Shown one piece after another: positions 8,118 through 18,217 of a DNA stretch of 64,000 nucleotides; position 1 is the first letter of the stretch; each line of letters begins with the position of its first letter. Where the stretch lies: assembly GCF_014656415.1 (NCBI RefSeq), contig NZ_BNCJ01000002.1, positions 402,213 to 466,212 on the forward strand, written 5' to 3'. The notes under the pieces are model-generated. The model was not told the DNA's origin and did no database searches. It saw nothing but the letters and a program-made list of their open reading frames with translations. Source of the stretch: Seohaeicola zhoushanensis. Its GTDB lineage: Bacteria; Pseudomonadota; Alphaproteobacteria; Rhodobacterales; Rhodobacteraceae. The translations under genes and the position numbers were made by a program.

Positions 8118-9320
8118 GTGCAGACCGGCACCAAGATCTCCGGCGCAGCCCATATCGGGCTGATCGGGCTCGCCTTCCTGGGCGGGGTGTTCGATTCCGA
8201 CCCGCCGCCGCTGGAAATGCCGGCGGTATCGGTGATCTCGGCCGAGGAATATGCCGCGCTGACGCAGCCGCGCGCCGAGACCCAGGCCGAGACGGCCGAG
8301 ACCCCCGCCGAAACCGAGGCCCCCGCGCCGGAACCGGAACCGCCGCCAGCCGTTGAGGAGGTGACGCCGCCGGAAGCCGTGGCAGAACCCGAACCCGAGA
8401 CTGCCCCGGAACCAGAAGTGGCCGAACCGAAACCGCAGCCCGAACCGCCCGCGCCGCAGGTGGCAGAACCGCCGCCGACGCCCGAGCCGCCGACGCCGGA
8501 ACCCCCGGCGCCGCCCGTTGTCGTGGCCCCCGAACCCAAGCCCACCAAGCCGCAGCCGCGCCCGGTCGAACGGGTCGCGCCCGAGGTCGTGGCCGCGCCG
8601 CCCCCCGATACCAAGCCCGCCGAGGAGGCGACTCCCGCCGTGGTGCCCGAGAAGGGGCCTGCCAAGCCGCAGGAGCAGAAGGAAGCCACCGCGCCGGAAG
8701 AGGCGACCGACCGCATCCGCCCGGATGCCAAGGCCGAGTCCTCGCTGGCGCCCTCGACCTCGCGCCGCCCGCCCTCGACCCCGCGCCCGACGGTGCCCGA
8801 GAAGGTCGTCGAGACGGCGCAGCCCAAGCCCGAGCCGAAGCCGGCAGCCAAGCCCGAGACCAAGACCGAGCCGAAGACCGCGGCCAAGCCCGAAGCCAAG
8901 CCCGAGGCGAAGCCGGTCGACAAGTCGGCGGTGAACGATGCCCTCGCCGAAGCGCTGGGCGGCGGCCAGCAGGCCGCGGCGCATGCGCCGGCCGGCCCGC
9001 CGCTCTCGGAAGGCGAGAAGGACGCGCTGCGGGTGCAGGTGTCCAAGTGCTGGAACGTCGGCTCGCTCTCGTCCGCGGCGCTGAACACCACCGTCGTGGT
9101 GGCGGTGAACGTGGCCCAGGACGGCAAGCCCGATGGCGGGTCGATCCGGATGGTGTCCAGCTCGGGCGGCGACGATACAGCCGCGCGGCAGGCCTACGAG
9201 GCGGCGCGCCGCGCGATCCTGCGCTGCGGGGCCAGCGGGTTTGACCTGCCGGCGGAAAAATATGCACACTGGAGCGAGATCGAGATGACCTTCAATCCCG
9301 AAAGGATGCGGATCAAATGA
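8118..9320 (+). CDS. tolA: Energy transducer TolA
   Basis: 400 residues from a GTG start 7 bp after tolR. A short N-terminal hydrophobic anchor (about 9-25) is followed by a very long Pro/Glu/Ala/Lys-rich region (about residues 55-270, with many PEP and KPE repeats) expected to be an extended periplasm-spanning rod, then a C-terminal TonB/TolA-like domain ([14 protein letters not shown] ... [15 protein letters not shown]). It links TolQR to TolB and Pal. The Pro-rich rather than Ala/Lys-helical linker is the main difference from enterobacterial TolA. Antisense low-complexity frames here are artefacts. Confidence 0.93.
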   Translation: MQTGTKISGAAHIGLIGLAFLGGVFDSDPPPLEMPAVSVISAEEYAALTQPRAETQAETAETPAETEAPAPEPEPPPAVEEVTPPEAVAEPEPETAPEPEVAEPKPQPEPPAPQVAEPPPTPEPPTPEPPAPPVVVAPEPKPTKPQPRPVERVAPEVVAAPPPDTKPAEEATPAVVPEKGPAKPQEQKEATAPEEATDRIRPDAKAESSLAPSTSRRPPSTPRPTVPEKVVETAQPKPEPKPAAKPETKTEPKTAAKPEAKPEAKPVDKSAVNDALAEALGGGQQAAAHAPAGPPLSEGEKDALRVQVSKCWNVGSLSSAALNTTVVVAVNVAQDGKPDGGSIRMVSSSGGDDTAARQAYEAARRAILRCGASGFDLPAEKYAHWSEIEMTFNPERMRIK

Positions 9321-10636
9321 TGCGACTTCTGCTGACCCTTCTGGTGGGCGCCTGCCTGCTCGCCCCGCCTGTCTCGGCGCAGAACGGCCCGTTGCGGATC
9401 GTCATTACCGAAGGCGTGATCGAACCCTTGCCCTTCGCGGTGCCCGACCTGATCGGCGCGACGCCCGAGGCGAACCAGATGGGCGCGCAGCTGGCGCGGG
9501 TGATCGCGGCCGACCTGGCCGGCACCGGCCTGTTCCGCGAAATCCCCTCGACCGCCTTCATCAGCCAGATCCGCGATTTCGGCGCGCCGGTGCAATATGC
9601 CGACTGGAAGGCGATCAACGCCCAGGCGCTGATCACCGGCTCGGTCAGCCAGGCGGGCAATGCGCTCACCGTGCAGTTCCGCGTCTACGACGTCTTCTCG
9701 GGCGCCGAGCTAGGCAACGGGCTGCAGTTCTCCGGCTCGGTCGACGGCTGGCGGCGGATGGCGCACAAGGTGGCGGATGCGGTCTATTCCCGGATCACCG
9801 GCGAGGGCGGCTATTTTGACAGCCGCGTGGTCTTCGTCTCGGAATCCGGGCCCAAGGACCAGCGCCTCAAGCGGCTGGCGATCATGGATTACGACGGCGC
9901 CAACGTGCAGTATCTGACCGACAGCAGCTCGATCGTGCTGGCGCCGCGCTTCTCGCCCACCGGCGACCGCGTGCTCTATACCAGCTACGAGACCGGCAGC
10001 CCGCGCATCTTCGTGCTGGACATCGGCCAGGTGCAGCGCCGCGTGCTCGACACCACCGAGGGCACGATGAGCTTTGCCCCGCGCTTTGCACCCGATGGGC
10101 GGACGGTGCTCTACTCGGTCACCCAGGGCGGCAACACCGACCTCTACTCGATGTCGATCGACAGCGGCGCGCAGACCCGTCTGACCAGCGATCCCTCGAT
10201 CGAGACCGCGCCCAGCTATTCGCCCGACGGCAGCCAGATCGTCTTCGAGAGCGACCGTTCGGGCACGCCGCAGCTCTACATCATGTCCGCCGGTGGCGGC
10301 GAGCCCAGGCGGATCAGCTTCGGGCAGGGGCGCTACGGCACCCCGGTCTGGTCGCCGCGCGGCGACATGATCGCCTTCACCAAGCAGAACAAGGGCCGCT
10401 TCCACATCGGCGTGATGCGCACCGATGGCAGCGAAGAGCGGCTGCTCACCGCCTCCTTCCTCGATGAGGGCCCGACCTGGGCGCCGAACGGACGGGTCAT
10501 CATGTTCGCCCGAGAAACCCAGGGCGCGGCGGGGCGGTCGGCGCTGTATTCGGTCGACATCACCGGGCGCAATCTCAAGGCCATCACCACGCCCGACGGG
10601 GCGTCGGACCCGGCCTGGTCGCCCTTGCAGAATTGA
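9317..10636 (+). CDS. tolB: Tol-Pal system beta-propeller protein TolB
   Basis: 439 residues. A cleavable signal peptide ([22 protein letters not shown]) is followed by the TolB N-terminal alpha/beta domain (to about residue 160) and a C-terminal six-bladed propeller built of repeated blades such as [25 protein letters not shown]. Periplasmic; binds Pal at the propeller face and TolA through its N-terminus. The start overlaps the tolA stop (ATGA), showing translational coupling. Confidence 0.97.
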   Translation: MMRLLLTLLVGACLLAPPVSAQNGPLRIVITEGVIEPLPFAVPDLIGATPEANQMGAQLARVIAADLAGTGLFREIPSTAFISQIRDFGAPVQYADWKAINAQALITGSVSQAGNALTVQFRVYDVFSGAELGNGLQFSGSVDGWRRMAHKVADAVYSRITGEGGYFDSRVVFVSESGPKDQRLKRLAIMDYDGANVQYLTDSSSIVLAPRFSPTGDRVLYTSYETGSPRIFVLDIGQVQRRVLDTTEGTMSFAPRFAPDGRTVLYSVTQGGNTDLYSMSIDSGAQTRLTSDPSIETAPSYSPDGSQIVFESDRSGTPQLYIMSAGGGEPRRISFGQGRYGTPVWSPRGDMIAFTKQNKGRFHIGVMRTDGSEERLLTASFLDEGPTWAPNGRVIMFARETQGAAGRSALYSVDITGRNLKAITTPDGASDPAWSPLQN

Positions 10637-10708
10637 TGGGACGCGTTCCCAAGCGCGGCCCGATGTGTTAATCAAAGCCCAAGAACAAGCCGTAACGAGA
10701 GGCATTCA

Positions 10709-11218
10709 ATGAGCATTATCACGAAAATCACCACCGTCGCCCTGGTGCTGGCGATGGCGGCCTGCACCAACGCGGGCCGGCTGGGCGGCGGGCCCGGCAG
10801 CGCCGGTGCCGGCTCGGGGTCGGTTATCCCCGGTTCGGCCAATGACCCGACTTCGCCGGCCTACTTCCAGCAGGCCATCGGCGACCGCGTGCTGTTTGCC
10901 GTGGACCAGTCGACCCTCTCGTCCGAGGCGCAGGGCGTGCTCGACGGGCAGGCCCGCTGGCTGGGCACCAACGCCGATTACGTCGCGGTGATCGAAGGCC
11001 ACGCTGACGAGCAGGGCACCCGCGAGTACAACCTTGCGCTGGGCGCTCGCCGGGCCAATGCGGCGCGCGAATACCTGATCTCGCGCGGAGTGGCGCCGAA
11101 CCGGCTGAAGACCATCAGCTATGGCAAGGAACGCCCGATCGAAATCTGCTCCGAGGAAGCCTGCTATGCCAAGAACCGGCGGGCGGTGACGGTGCTGTCC
11201 GGCGGACTGGCAGGGTAA
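10709..11218 (+). CDS. pal: Peptidoglycan-associated lipoprotein Pal
   Basis: 169 residues. The signal peptide ends in a lipobox (LAMAAC), so the mature protein is a lipoprotein starting at Cys. The C-terminal OmpA-like domain (VIEGHADEQGTREYNLALGARRANAAREYL) binds peptidoglycan and TolB. It lies 72 bp after tolB and 1 bp before cpoB. Confidence 0.97.
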   Translation: MSIITKITTVALVLAMAACTNAGRLGGGPGSAGAGSGSVIPGSANDPTSPAYFQQAIGDRVLFAVDQSTLSSEAQGVLDGQARWLGTNADYVAVIEGHADEQGTREYNLALGARRANAAREYLISRGVAPNRLKTISYGKERPIEICSEEACYAKNRRAVTVLSGGLAG

Positions 11219-11219
11219 C

Positions 11220-12041
11220 ATGAAACGGATCGCGGGGCTGGCGCTGTTCGCGCTGGCAATGGCAACGGCGCCCTTGCAGGCGCAGGACAAGCAGACGCTG
11301 GCGGACATCCGGCAGGAGCTGACGATTCTCAATGTCGAGATCCAGAAGCTCAAGCGCGAGCTGTCGACCACCGGCAGCCCCTCGGTCCAGCTTGGCGGGA
11401 ACACGGTCCTTGACCGGGTCACCGTCATGGAAGAGGCGCTGCAACGCGTCACCGCGCGCACCGAGCAGCTGGAGAACCGGGTCAACCAGGTGGTGATCGA
11501 CGGCACCAACCGGATCGGCGACCTGGAGTTCCGCCTGGTCGAGCTGGAGGGCGGCGACGTCTCCAAGCTGGGCGAGACCTCGACCCTGGGCGGTGTGCCC
11601 GTCACCGGCGCGGCGACGCCGGCCCCGGCCACGCCCTCGACGCCCTCCACCGAACTGGCGGTGGGCGAGGAGGCCGACCTCAAGGCCGCCAAGGCGGCGC
11701 TTGCGGCGGGCGACAATGCCCGCGCGGCGAGCCTGCTGGCCTCGTTCAGCGCGACCTATCCGGGCAGCCCGCTGGCGGCCGAGGCGGAGATGTCGCGCGG
11801 CCTGGCGCTCGAAGGGCTGGGTGACACGCGCGAGGCGGCGCGGGCCTATCTCGCCAGCTTCAACGCCGAGACCACCGGCCCGCATGCGCCCGACGCGCTG
11901 TTGCGGCTTGGCACGGCGCTGGGGCGGCTGGGCCAGACCCAGCAGGCCTGCATCACGCTGGGCGAGGTGGCCGCGCGCTTTCCGACCGCGCCCGCCGTGG
12001 CGCAGTCGCAGACCGAGATGCGCAAGCTGGGATGCTCTTGA
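11220..12041 (+). CDS. cpoB: Cell division coordinator CpoB (YbgF)
   Basis: 273 residues. Signal peptide (MKRIAGLALFALAMATAPLQAQ), a coiled-coil segment of about residues 25-105 (LADIRQELTILNVEIQKLKREL and further heptads) that trimerises in relatives, a Pro/Thr linker (ATPAPATPSTPST), and C-terminal TPR repeats (about 150-273). CpoB links Tol-Pal energy to peptidoglycan synthesis at the septum. The last 10 bases overlap tilS in another frame. Confidence 0.9.
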   Translation: MKRIAGLALFALAMATAPLQAQDKQTLADIRQELTILNVEIQKLKRELSTTGSPSVQLGGNTVLDRVTVMEEALQRVTARTEQLENRVNQVVIDGTNRIGDLEFRLVELEGGDVSKLGETSTLGGVPVTGAATPAPATPSTPSTELAVGEEADLKAAKAALAAGDNARAASLLASFSATYPGSPLAAEAEMSRGLALEGLGDTREAARAYLASFNAETTGPHAPDALLRLGTALGRLGQTQQACITLGEVAARFPTAPAVAQSQTEMRKLGCS

Positions 12042-13291
12042 GCCGCGGCGACGCGGAGCTTCTGACACAGGTGCGCGCGGCCTTTTCGGGCGCACCCCCC
12101 GCGCGGTTGGCGGTCGCGGTTTCGGGCGGCGGCGACTCGGTCGCGCTGATGCAGCTGCTGCGGCAGGCCTTTGATCCTTCCCAGGTGCAGATCGAGGCGG
12201 CGACGGTCGATCACGGCCTGCGCCCCGAGGCGGCTGCCGAGGCGGCGGCGGCGGGCGAACAGGCCCGCGCGCTGGGCATTCCCCATAGCGTGCTGCTCTG
12301 GCGCGACCACGCCGGCGGCAACCTTCAGGACAACGCCAGGCGCGCGCGGTTCCGCCTGCTGGCCGACTGGGCGCGGGGGCGGGCGATCGGCCATGTCGCG
12401 CTGGGCCATACCGCCGACGACCAGGCCGAGACGGTGCTGATGCGCCTGGCCCGCGCCGCCGGGGCCGACGGGCTTGCGGCAATGCGGCCAGCCCGGGTCC
12501 AGCATGGCGTGACCTTCCTGCGCCCGATGCTGTCGCTCACCCGTGCCGAGCTGCGCGACTACCTTCTGCGCTACGGCATCGGCTGGGCCGAGGACCCGAG
12601 CAATGCCGACGACAGCTATGACCGGGTGAAGGCGCGGCAGATCCTGCCGCAGCTCGCGCCGCTGGGCATCACCGCGCCGGTGTTGGCCGAGGTGGCGGCG
12701 AACATGGCGCGCAGCCGCGATGCGCTGGATTTCTACACCCACCGGGCGGCTTGCGAGATTGCCGAGGTGCGGGGCGGGGCGGTGGCGATCGATCCGGCGG
12801 GGTTCCGCGATTTGCCCGACGAGATTGCCCGCCGCCTGCTGATCCGCGCCATCCGCTGGATCGCCGGTGGCGATTATCCGCCGCGCCGCGCGCCGGTGGC
12901 GGCGCTGGCCGAGGCGCTGCGCGAGGGGCGCGCCGGGGCGCTGGGCGGCTGCCTGATGGTGCACCGGCAGGGGCGCGCCTGGATCTGCCGCGAACCCGAG
13001 GCCGTGGCGGGCCTGCGGGTGCCGGCAGGCGGTCTCTGGGACAATCGCTGGCGGCTGTGCGGTGGCGTGGCGCAGCCCGGTGAAGAGATCGCGGCGCTCG
13101 GCGAAAGCGGGCTGGCGCAATGCCCCGACTGGCGCGCCGAAGGCCTGCCGCGGGCCGCGCAACTGGCCGGCCCGGCGCTCTGGCGGGGCGACACCCTAAT
13201 TGCCGCGCCCCTGGCCGGTGCGGGCCGGGGATGGTCGGCAACCCTCGAGGACGGCGAAGAAGGCTTCGCTTCGGGCGTATTATCGCATTGA
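12032..13291 (+). CDS. tilS: tRNA(Ile)-lysidine synthase
   Basis: 419 residues. The N-terminal PP-loop ATPase motif SGGGDSVALMQLL (about residues 31-43) and DHGLRPEAAAEA, plus LGHTADDQAETVLMRLARAAG, define TilS, which ligates lysine to C34 of tRNA-Ile(CAU) so that it reads AUA. The C-terminal tRNA-binding part is present but divergent. Essential enzyme. The tilS-ftsH adjacency seen here is widespread in bacteria. Confidence 0.95.
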   Translation: MLLSRGDAELLTQVRAAFSGAPPARLAVAVSGGGDSVALMQLLRQAFDPSQVQIEAATVDHGLRPEAAAEAAAAGEQARALGIPHSVLLWRDHAGGNLQDNARRARFRLLADWARGRAIGHVALGHTADDQAETVLMRLARAAGADGLAAMRPARVQHGVTFLRPMLSLTRAELRDYLLRYGIGWAEDPSNADDSYDRVKARQILPQLAPLGITAPVLAEVAANMARSRDALDFYTHRAACEIAEVRGGAVAIDPAGFRDLPDEIARRLLIRAIRWIAGGDYPPRRAPVAALAEALREGRAGALGGCLMVHRQGRAWICREPEAVAGLRVPAGGLWDNRWRLCGGVAQPGEEIAALGESGLAQCPDWRAEGLPRAAQLAGPALWRGDTLIAAPLAGAGRGWSATLEDGEEGFASGVLSH

Positions 13292-13369
13292 ACCCCGCCG
13301 TCTGATGTCTATCTTAGAGGGAAACCAGCGGCTGGCCCGAATGGGGCCCGGCTTGTGAGGAGAATTTTC

Positions 13370-15292
13370 TTGGGCAATGCACGCAACATCGCGTTCTGGG
13401 TCGTCCTGTTTCTGTTGATCCTGGCTCTGTTCAACCTGTTCAGTGGCTCGGGCGGAACGCTCCAGAACCAGGAGAGAACCTATTCCGAATTCGTCACGGC
13501 GGTGAAATCCGGCGACGTGACCAAGGCGACGCTGGATGGCGAGCAGATCCGCTATCGCCGCAGCGACAACCAGGAATACGTGACGGTCAAGCCGGACGAT
13601 GCAGAGGTGACCAAGCTTCTGATCGACAACAACATCCCGGTGCAGGCCAAGCCGCAGCAGCAGTCGTTCTTCCAGTCGATCCTGATCACCCTGCTGCCGA
13701 TCCTGTTGCTGATCGGTGTCTGGGTCTATTTCATGAACCGGATGCAGGGCGGCGGGAAGGGCGGGGCCATGGGCTTTGGCAAGTCCCGCGCCAAGCTGCT
13801 GACCGAGAAGCACGGCCGCGTCACCTTTGACGATGTCGCCGGCATCGACGAGGCCAAGGAAGAACTGGAAGAGATCGTCGAGTTCCTGCGCAACCCGCAG
13901 AAGTTCTCGCGCCTCGGCGGCAAGATTCCGAAGGGCGCGCTGCTGGTCGGCCCTCCCGGCACCGGCAAGACGCTGCTCGCACGCGCCATCGCGGGCGAGG
14001 CAGGCGTGCCCTTCTTCACCATCTCGGGCTCGGACTTCGTGGAAATGTTTGTCGGCGTGGGTGCATCCCGTGTGCGCGACATGTTCGACCAGGCCAAGAA
14101 GAACGCGCCCTGCATCGTCTTCATCGACGAGATTGACGCCGTCGGCCGCCACCGTGGCGCCGGCTATGGCGGCGGCAACGATGAACGCGAACAGACGCTG
14201 AACCAGCTGCTGGTCGAGATGGACGGTTTCGAGGCCAACGAGGGTGTCATCATCATCGCCGCCACCAACCGCAAGGACGTGCTGGACCCGGCGCTGCTGC
14301 GCCCCGGCCGCTTCGACCGGCAGGTGACGGTGGGCAACCCCGACATCAAGGGCCGCGAGAAGATCCTCTCGGTGCACGCCCGCAAGACCCCGCTGGGCCC
14401 CGACGTCGACCTGCGCGTGATCGCGCGCGGCACGCCGGGCTTCTCGGGCGCGGATCTTGCCAACCTGGTGAACGAGGCCGCCCTGATGGCGGCGCGCCTG
14501 GGCCGCCGCTTTGTCGCCATGGCCGATTTCGAGAACGCCAAGGACAAGGTGATGATGGGCGCCGAGCGCCGCTCGATGGTCCTGACCAAGGAGCAGAAGG
14601 AGCACACCGCCTATCACGAGGCCGGTCACGCCGTTGTCGGCCTGGCGCTGCCCAAGTGCGACCCGGTCTACAAGGCGACGATCATCCCGCGCGGCGGCGC
14701 GCTGGGCATGGTGGTCTCGCTACCCGAGATCGACCGCCTGAACTGGCACCGCGACGAATGCGCCCAGAAGCTCGCCATGACCATGGCGGGCAAGGCGGCC
14801 GAGGTGCTGAAGTGGGGCGAGGACTCGGTGTCGAACGGCCCGGCCGGCGACATCCAGCAGGCCAGCGGCCTGGCCCGCGCGATGGTGATGCGCTGGGGCA
14901 TGTCCGACAAGGTCGGCAACATCGACTACCAGCAGGCCCACGAAGGCTACATGGGCAATGGTGCCGGCGGCTTCTCGGTCTCGGCCCATACCAAGGAGCT
15001 GATCGAGGAAGAGGTCAAGCGGATGATCGACGAGGCCTATCAATGGGCCCAGAAGATCCTGGTCGAGAAGAAGGAAGACTGGGAACGCCTGGCCCAGGGC
15101 CTGCTCGAATACGAGACGCTGACCGGCGAGGAGATCGAGCGCGTGATGCGCGGCGAGCCGCCCCATGCGCCGGATGGCGGTGACGGCGAGGCCAAGGAGG
15201 CCGCCGAGACCTCGAGCGTCACGGCGATCCCGAAGACCAAGCCCAAGCCCTCGGCCCCCGAGGGCGGGATGGAGCCGGAACCCACCGCCTGA
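13370..15292 (+). CDS. ftsH: ATP-dependent zinc metalloprotease FtsH
   Basis: 640 residues from a TTG start at 13370, chosen over the GTG at 13355 because GAGGAG sits 8 nt before it and it yields the family N-terminus [12 protein letters not shown]. Two membrane helices (about 6-24 and 103-124) flank a small periplasmic domain. The AAA+ module has Walker A GPPGTGKT, Walker B IVFIDEID and the second-region-of-homology arginines (RPGRFDRQ). The protease has HEAGH with the distal Asp-containing segment. It degrades unassembled membrane proteins and regulators such as sigma-32 in relatives. A terminator follows. Confidence 0.98.
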   Translation: MGNARNIAFWVVLFLLILALFNLFSGSGGTLQNQERTYSEFVTAVKSGDVTKATLDGEQIRYRRSDNQEYVTVKPDDAEVTKLLIDNNIPVQAKPQQQSFFQSILITLLPILLLIGVWVYFMNRMQGGGKGGAMGFGKSRAKLLTEKHGRVTFDDVAGIDEAKEELEEIVEFLRNPQKFSRLGGKIPKGALLVGPPGTGKTLLARAIAGEAGVPFFTISGSDFVEMFVGVGASRVRDMFDQAKKNAPCIVFIDEIDAVGRHRGAGYGGGNDEREQTLNQLLVEMDGFEANEGVIIIAATNRKDVLDPALLRPGRFDRQVTVGNPDIKGREKILSVHARKTPLGPDVDLRVIARGTPGFSGADLANLVNEAALMAARLGRRFVAMADFENAKDKVMMGAERRSMVLTKEQKEHTAYHEAGHAVVGLALPKCDPVYKATIIPRGGALGMVVSLPEIDRLNWHRDECAQKLAMTMAGKAAEVLKWGEDSVSNGPAGDIQQASGLARAMVMRWGMSDKVGNIDYQQAHEGYMGNGAGGFSVSAHTKELIEEEVKRMIDEAYQWAQKILVEKKEDWERLAQGLLEYETLTGEEIERVMRGEPPHAPDGGDGEAKEAAETSSVTAIPKTKPKPSAPEGGMEPEPTA

Positions 15293-15314
15293 GGCGGCCC
15301 GGCAGGAAGATGCG

Positions 15315-15347
15315 AGGCCCGGTTTCCGCAAGGAGACCGGGCCTTTC
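15315..15347 (+). terminator. Rho-independent terminator after ftsH
   Basis: AGGCCCGGT (15315-15323) pairs with ACCGGGCCT (15336-15344) and is followed by TT. It lies 23 bp after the ftsH stop and separates the tol/ftsH run from tam. Confidence 0.8.
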
Positions 15348-15410
15348 GCTTGGCGGCCGCTTCGTGGCATGGTCGCGCCGGGGCAGAGGCCCCAAGGGAA
15401 AGGAGCGCCG

Positions 15411-16187
15411 ATGACCGCGAAGGACTGGAACCCCGAGAGCTATGCCCGTTTCGCCGACCTGCGGTTGCGCCCGGCGCGCGACCTGCTAGCGCAGGTGGGA
15501 GGGCTGCCGGCGGGCGGGGTGGTCGACCTCGGCTGCGGAGCGGGGGCGGCCGGCGCGATGTTGCGCGCCCGGTTCGGCGAGCGGGAACTGACCGGCCTCG
15601 ACACCTCGCCGGCGATGCTGGCGAAGGCGGGCGAGACGGGGGCCTACACGGCCTTGACCGAGGCCGACGCCGCCACCTGGCAGCCCGGCACGCCGCCGGC
15701 GCTGATCTTCTCCAACGCGGCGCTGCACTGGGTCGGCGATCACGAGCGGCTGATGCCGCGTCTGGCCAGCCTGCTGGCGCCGGGCGGCACGCTGGCGGTG
15801 CAGATGCCGCACCAGAACCGCGCGCCCTCGCACCGGCTGTGGCATGACCTGGTCGAGCAGCATTTCCCCGGCCGGTTCGATCCGGCCACCTCGCCCGGCA
15901 TCCTGGAGGGCGCGGCCTATCACCGGATGCTTGCGCCGCTGGGGCACCTGATGCTCTGGGAGACCGAGTATTTCCAGCTGCTGGAACCCGCCGCCGAGGG
16001 CCATCCGGTGCGCCAGTTCACCAGCTCGACCTTCGCCCGACCGGTGCTGGCGGTGCTGGAACCGGAGGAACAGGCGCAGCTTGTCGCCCATTACGACGCG
16101 GTGATGGACAAGGCCTATCCGCGCAGCCCCGACGGTTCGGTCCTGTTCCCCTTCCGTCGGCTGTTCTTCACCCTGGTCAGGGCCTGA
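15411..16187 (+). CDS. tam: Trans-aconitate 2-methyltransferase
   Basis: 258 residues, close to E. coli Tam length. The N-terminus WNPESYARFADLRLRPARDLLAQ is characteristic of Tam; SAM motif I is VVDLGCGAGAAGAML and a later LIFSNAALHWVGDHERLMPRLASLL matches the family. Tam methylates trans-aconitate formed spontaneously from cis-aconitate, relieving aconitase inhibition. Start chosen at the ATG after AAAGGAGCG. Single-gene unit between two hairpins. Confidence 0.88.
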   Translation: MTAKDWNPESYARFADLRLRPARDLLAQVGGLPAGGVVDLGCGAGAAGAMLRARFGERELTGLDTSPAMLAKAGETGAYTALTEADAATWQPGTPPALIFSNAALHWVGDHERLMPRLASLLAPGGTLAVQMPHQNRAPSHRLWHDLVEQHFPGRFDPATSPGILEGAAYHRMLAPLGHLMLWETEYFQLLEPAAEGHPVRQFTSSTFARPVLAVLEPEEQAQLVAHYDAVMDKAYPRSPDGSVLFPFRRLFFTLVRA

Positions 16188-16196
16188 TCCAACGAC

Positions 16197-16223
16197 AAAC
16201 CGCCGCCCGTGTGGGGCGGCGGC
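16197..16223. terminator. Hairpin between convergent tam and metallo-hydrolase genes
   Basis: CCGCCGCCC (16200-16208) and GGGCGGCGG (16214-16222) form a 9-bp GC stem with a short GTGTG loop. On the - strand the stem is followed by TTTGT, so it can serve the leftward gene and possibly both. Confidence 0.6.
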
Positions 16224-16249
16224 GCAGGGTCCCGGCCTCCGGGAAGGCG

Positions 16250-17176
16250 TCAGAGCAGAAGCTGGTAGCTGTGCGGCACGTAGCGATAGCCCTCGCCGGC
16301 CGTCTCGACATAGCCGAGGCCGGGGAAGGGCATGTGGTAGCCGATCATCGGCACCTTGTCGGCCGCCAGCATCCCGAGCAGCTTGCGGCGGGTCGTTGCC
16401 GCCATCTCCTTGTCGGCGTCGAATTTCACCTGCCAGTCGGGATGCGCCAGCGACCAGATATAGTGGTTGGTGAAGTCGGCGCCGATCAGCAGCTGCTTGC
16501 CGCCGCTCTCCAGCATGTAGGTCATGTGCCCCGGCGTATGGCCGAAGGCGGCCATGGCGGTGATCCCGCTAGTGACGCTGCCGCCATCGTCGAGGAAGCT
16601 GGCCTTCTCGGCGAGCGGACGCATCTGCTTCTCGAAGGTCTCGTTGCCCGACATGTCCCAATGGTCGAACTCGGCCGAGCCGGTGACATAGCGCGCGTTC
16701 GGATAGGTCGGCGCATCGCCGGTCATCAGCCCGCCGATATGGTCGCCGTGCATGTGGGTCAGCACCACCACGTCGATCTGGTCGGGCGTGTAACCCGCCT
16801 GCGCCAGCGCGGCGGTGGTGCCCTCGCCCGACAGGCCGGTGTCGAAGAGCACCAGCTCCTTGCCGGTATTGACCACGGTCGGGGTGAAGAAGAACTGCGC
16901 CACGTCAGTCGGCAGGTTGGCCGCGGCCGATGCGGCTGCGAAGTCCTCGGGGCTGGCGTTCAGGCCGAAGATGTCGTGCGGGTTCGGCACCGGCCGGGAG
17001 CCGGCCAGGATCGTCGTTACCTCGAACTCGCCCAGGGCGATCCGGTTGAACATCGGCGCGGTGGCGCCCATCATCGGCGCCGCGGCGCGCAGGGCGCTCG
17101 GCAGAGCTGCACTCAGCGGCAGGGCGGCGGCCCCGGCGATCAGGCTGCGGCGGCTCAGTCGGGTCGTGTCGGTCAT
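16250..17176 (-). CDS. Tat-exported MBL-fold metallo-hydrolase
   Basis: 308 residues. A twin-arginine leader (RLSRRSLIAGAAALPLSAALPSALRA) implies folding before export to the periplasm. The metallo-beta-lactamase fold is shown by LTHMHGDHIGG (H141-H146) and later FGHTPGHMTYML and the terminal IGYHMPFPGLGY, which supply the dinuclear metal ligands. The HxHxDH set with this GHTPGH spacing resembles lactonase/AidC-like and alkylphosphate-type hydrolases; substrate is unassigned. ATG at 17176 was preferred to a TTG directly before it because of GGAGGGG spacing. Confidence 0.85.
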   Translation of the reverse strand: MTDTTRLSRRSLIAGAAALPLSAALPSALRAAAPMMGATAPMFNRIALGEFEVTTILAGSRPVPNPHDIFGLNASPEDFAAASAAANLPTDVAQFFFTPTVVNTGKELVLFDTGLSGEGTTAALAQAGYTPDQIDVVVLTHMHGDHIGGLMTGDAPTYPNARYVTGSAEFDHWDMSGNETFEKQMRPLAEKASFLDDGGSVTSGITAMAAFGHTPGHMTYMLESGGKQLLIGADFTNHYIWSLAHPDWQVKFDADKEMAATTRRKLLGMLAADKVPMIGYHMPFPGLGYVETAGEGYRYVPHSYQLLL

Positions 17177-17346
17177 CAATCCCCTCCAAGAAATGTATGG
17201 TAGGGGTCAGTCTAGTGCGCAAAACCTCCGCGGAAAGATCCTGCGGATAATCGCGAGGGCTGTGCGAAAAAGCGCAGGGTGCGCCGCCCCTTTTCTTCGC
17301 GCCGCATCTGGTGTCCTATGGCAGCCGGTCAGGGCAGGGCATCCCC

Positions 17347-18072
17347 ATGGAGTGGCGCGACCACGGCATCCTTCTCAGCGCGCGCCAGCATGGCGAGACC
17401 TCGGCGATCATCGAGGTATTCACCGAGGCGCATGGCCGCCACGCCGGCGTGGTGCGCGGCGGTGTCAGCCGCAAGATCGCGCCGATCTTGCAACCCGGCG
17501 CCCAGCTAGACCTCGAATGGCGCGCCCGGCTCGAAGACCATCTCGGCGCCTTCCAGGTCGAACCGCTGCGCAGCCGCGCCGCCGCCGCCATGTCGGGCCG
17601 CCTGGCGCTGGCCGGGCTGAACGCGGTCTGCGCGCTGCTGGCCTTCAGCCTGCCCGAACGCGAGGCCCTCCCGCGCCTCTACCTCGCCAGCGAGCGGCTG
17701 CTCGACCTGCTGGGCCAGGACGAGATCTGGCCGCTGGCCTACCTGAACTGGGAAAAGGCGCTGCTGGAAGACCTCGGCTTCGGCCTCGATCTCTCGGCCT
17801 GCGCGGTGACCGGCACGCGCGAGAACCTGGTCTATGTCTCGCCCCGCACCGGGCGCGCCGTCTCGGCCGAGGGGGCCGGCGAATGGGCCTCGCGGCTGCT
17901 GCCGCTGCCGCCCTGCCTGCGCGGCGAGGGCGAGGCGGAGGACGCCGAGATCGTGCAGGCGCTGGGCACCACCGGCTATTTCCTGGCCCATCATTTCGCC
18001 GCCGGACTGGGGGACAAACCGCTGCCCGCGGCCCGCGCCCGTTTCGTCGAAGCCCTCGCCCGGCGGGGCTGA
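17347..18072 (+). CDS. recO: DNA repair protein RecO
   Basis: 241 residues. The N-terminal OB-fold ([39 protein letters not shown]) is diagnostic for RecO, followed by the helical C-terminal domain ([36 protein letters not shown]). No complete zinc-finger Cys set is seen. RecO anneals SSB-coated single strands and, with RecR, loads RecA. Start at the ATG of MEWRDHG, which matches the family; earlier in-frame codons give an unusual extension. Confidence 0.93.
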   Translation: MEWRDHGILLSARQHGETSAIIEVFTEAHGRHAGVVRGGVSRKIAPILQPGAQLDLEWRARLEDHLGAFQVEPLRSRAAAAMSGRLALAGLNAVCALLAFSLPEREALPRLYLASERLLDLLGQDEIWPLAYLNWEKALLEDLGFGLDLSACAVTGTRENLVYVSPRTGRAVSAEGAGEWASRLLPLPPCLRGEGEAEDAEIVQALGTTGYFLAHHFAAGLGDKPLPAARARFVEALARRG

Positions 18073-18217
18073 GAGCGGCGGCGCATGGCCGCCGATGCAA
18101 TCAAACGGTGGCAAGCGCGCCCGAATTGGCTATCCTGATGATGCGTCCCGCGTGGTTCGGGGACCCAATCCCCGCTGCTGCCGCGTCGAACGGGACGTCG
18201 GCGAGGGGAGGATAATC

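Noticed and set aside
8022-9269. Long antisense frames through tolA
   Set aside because: Low-complexity Gly/Arg/Leu or Ser/Gly products mirror the Pro/Glu/Lys rod of TolA and have no family features.
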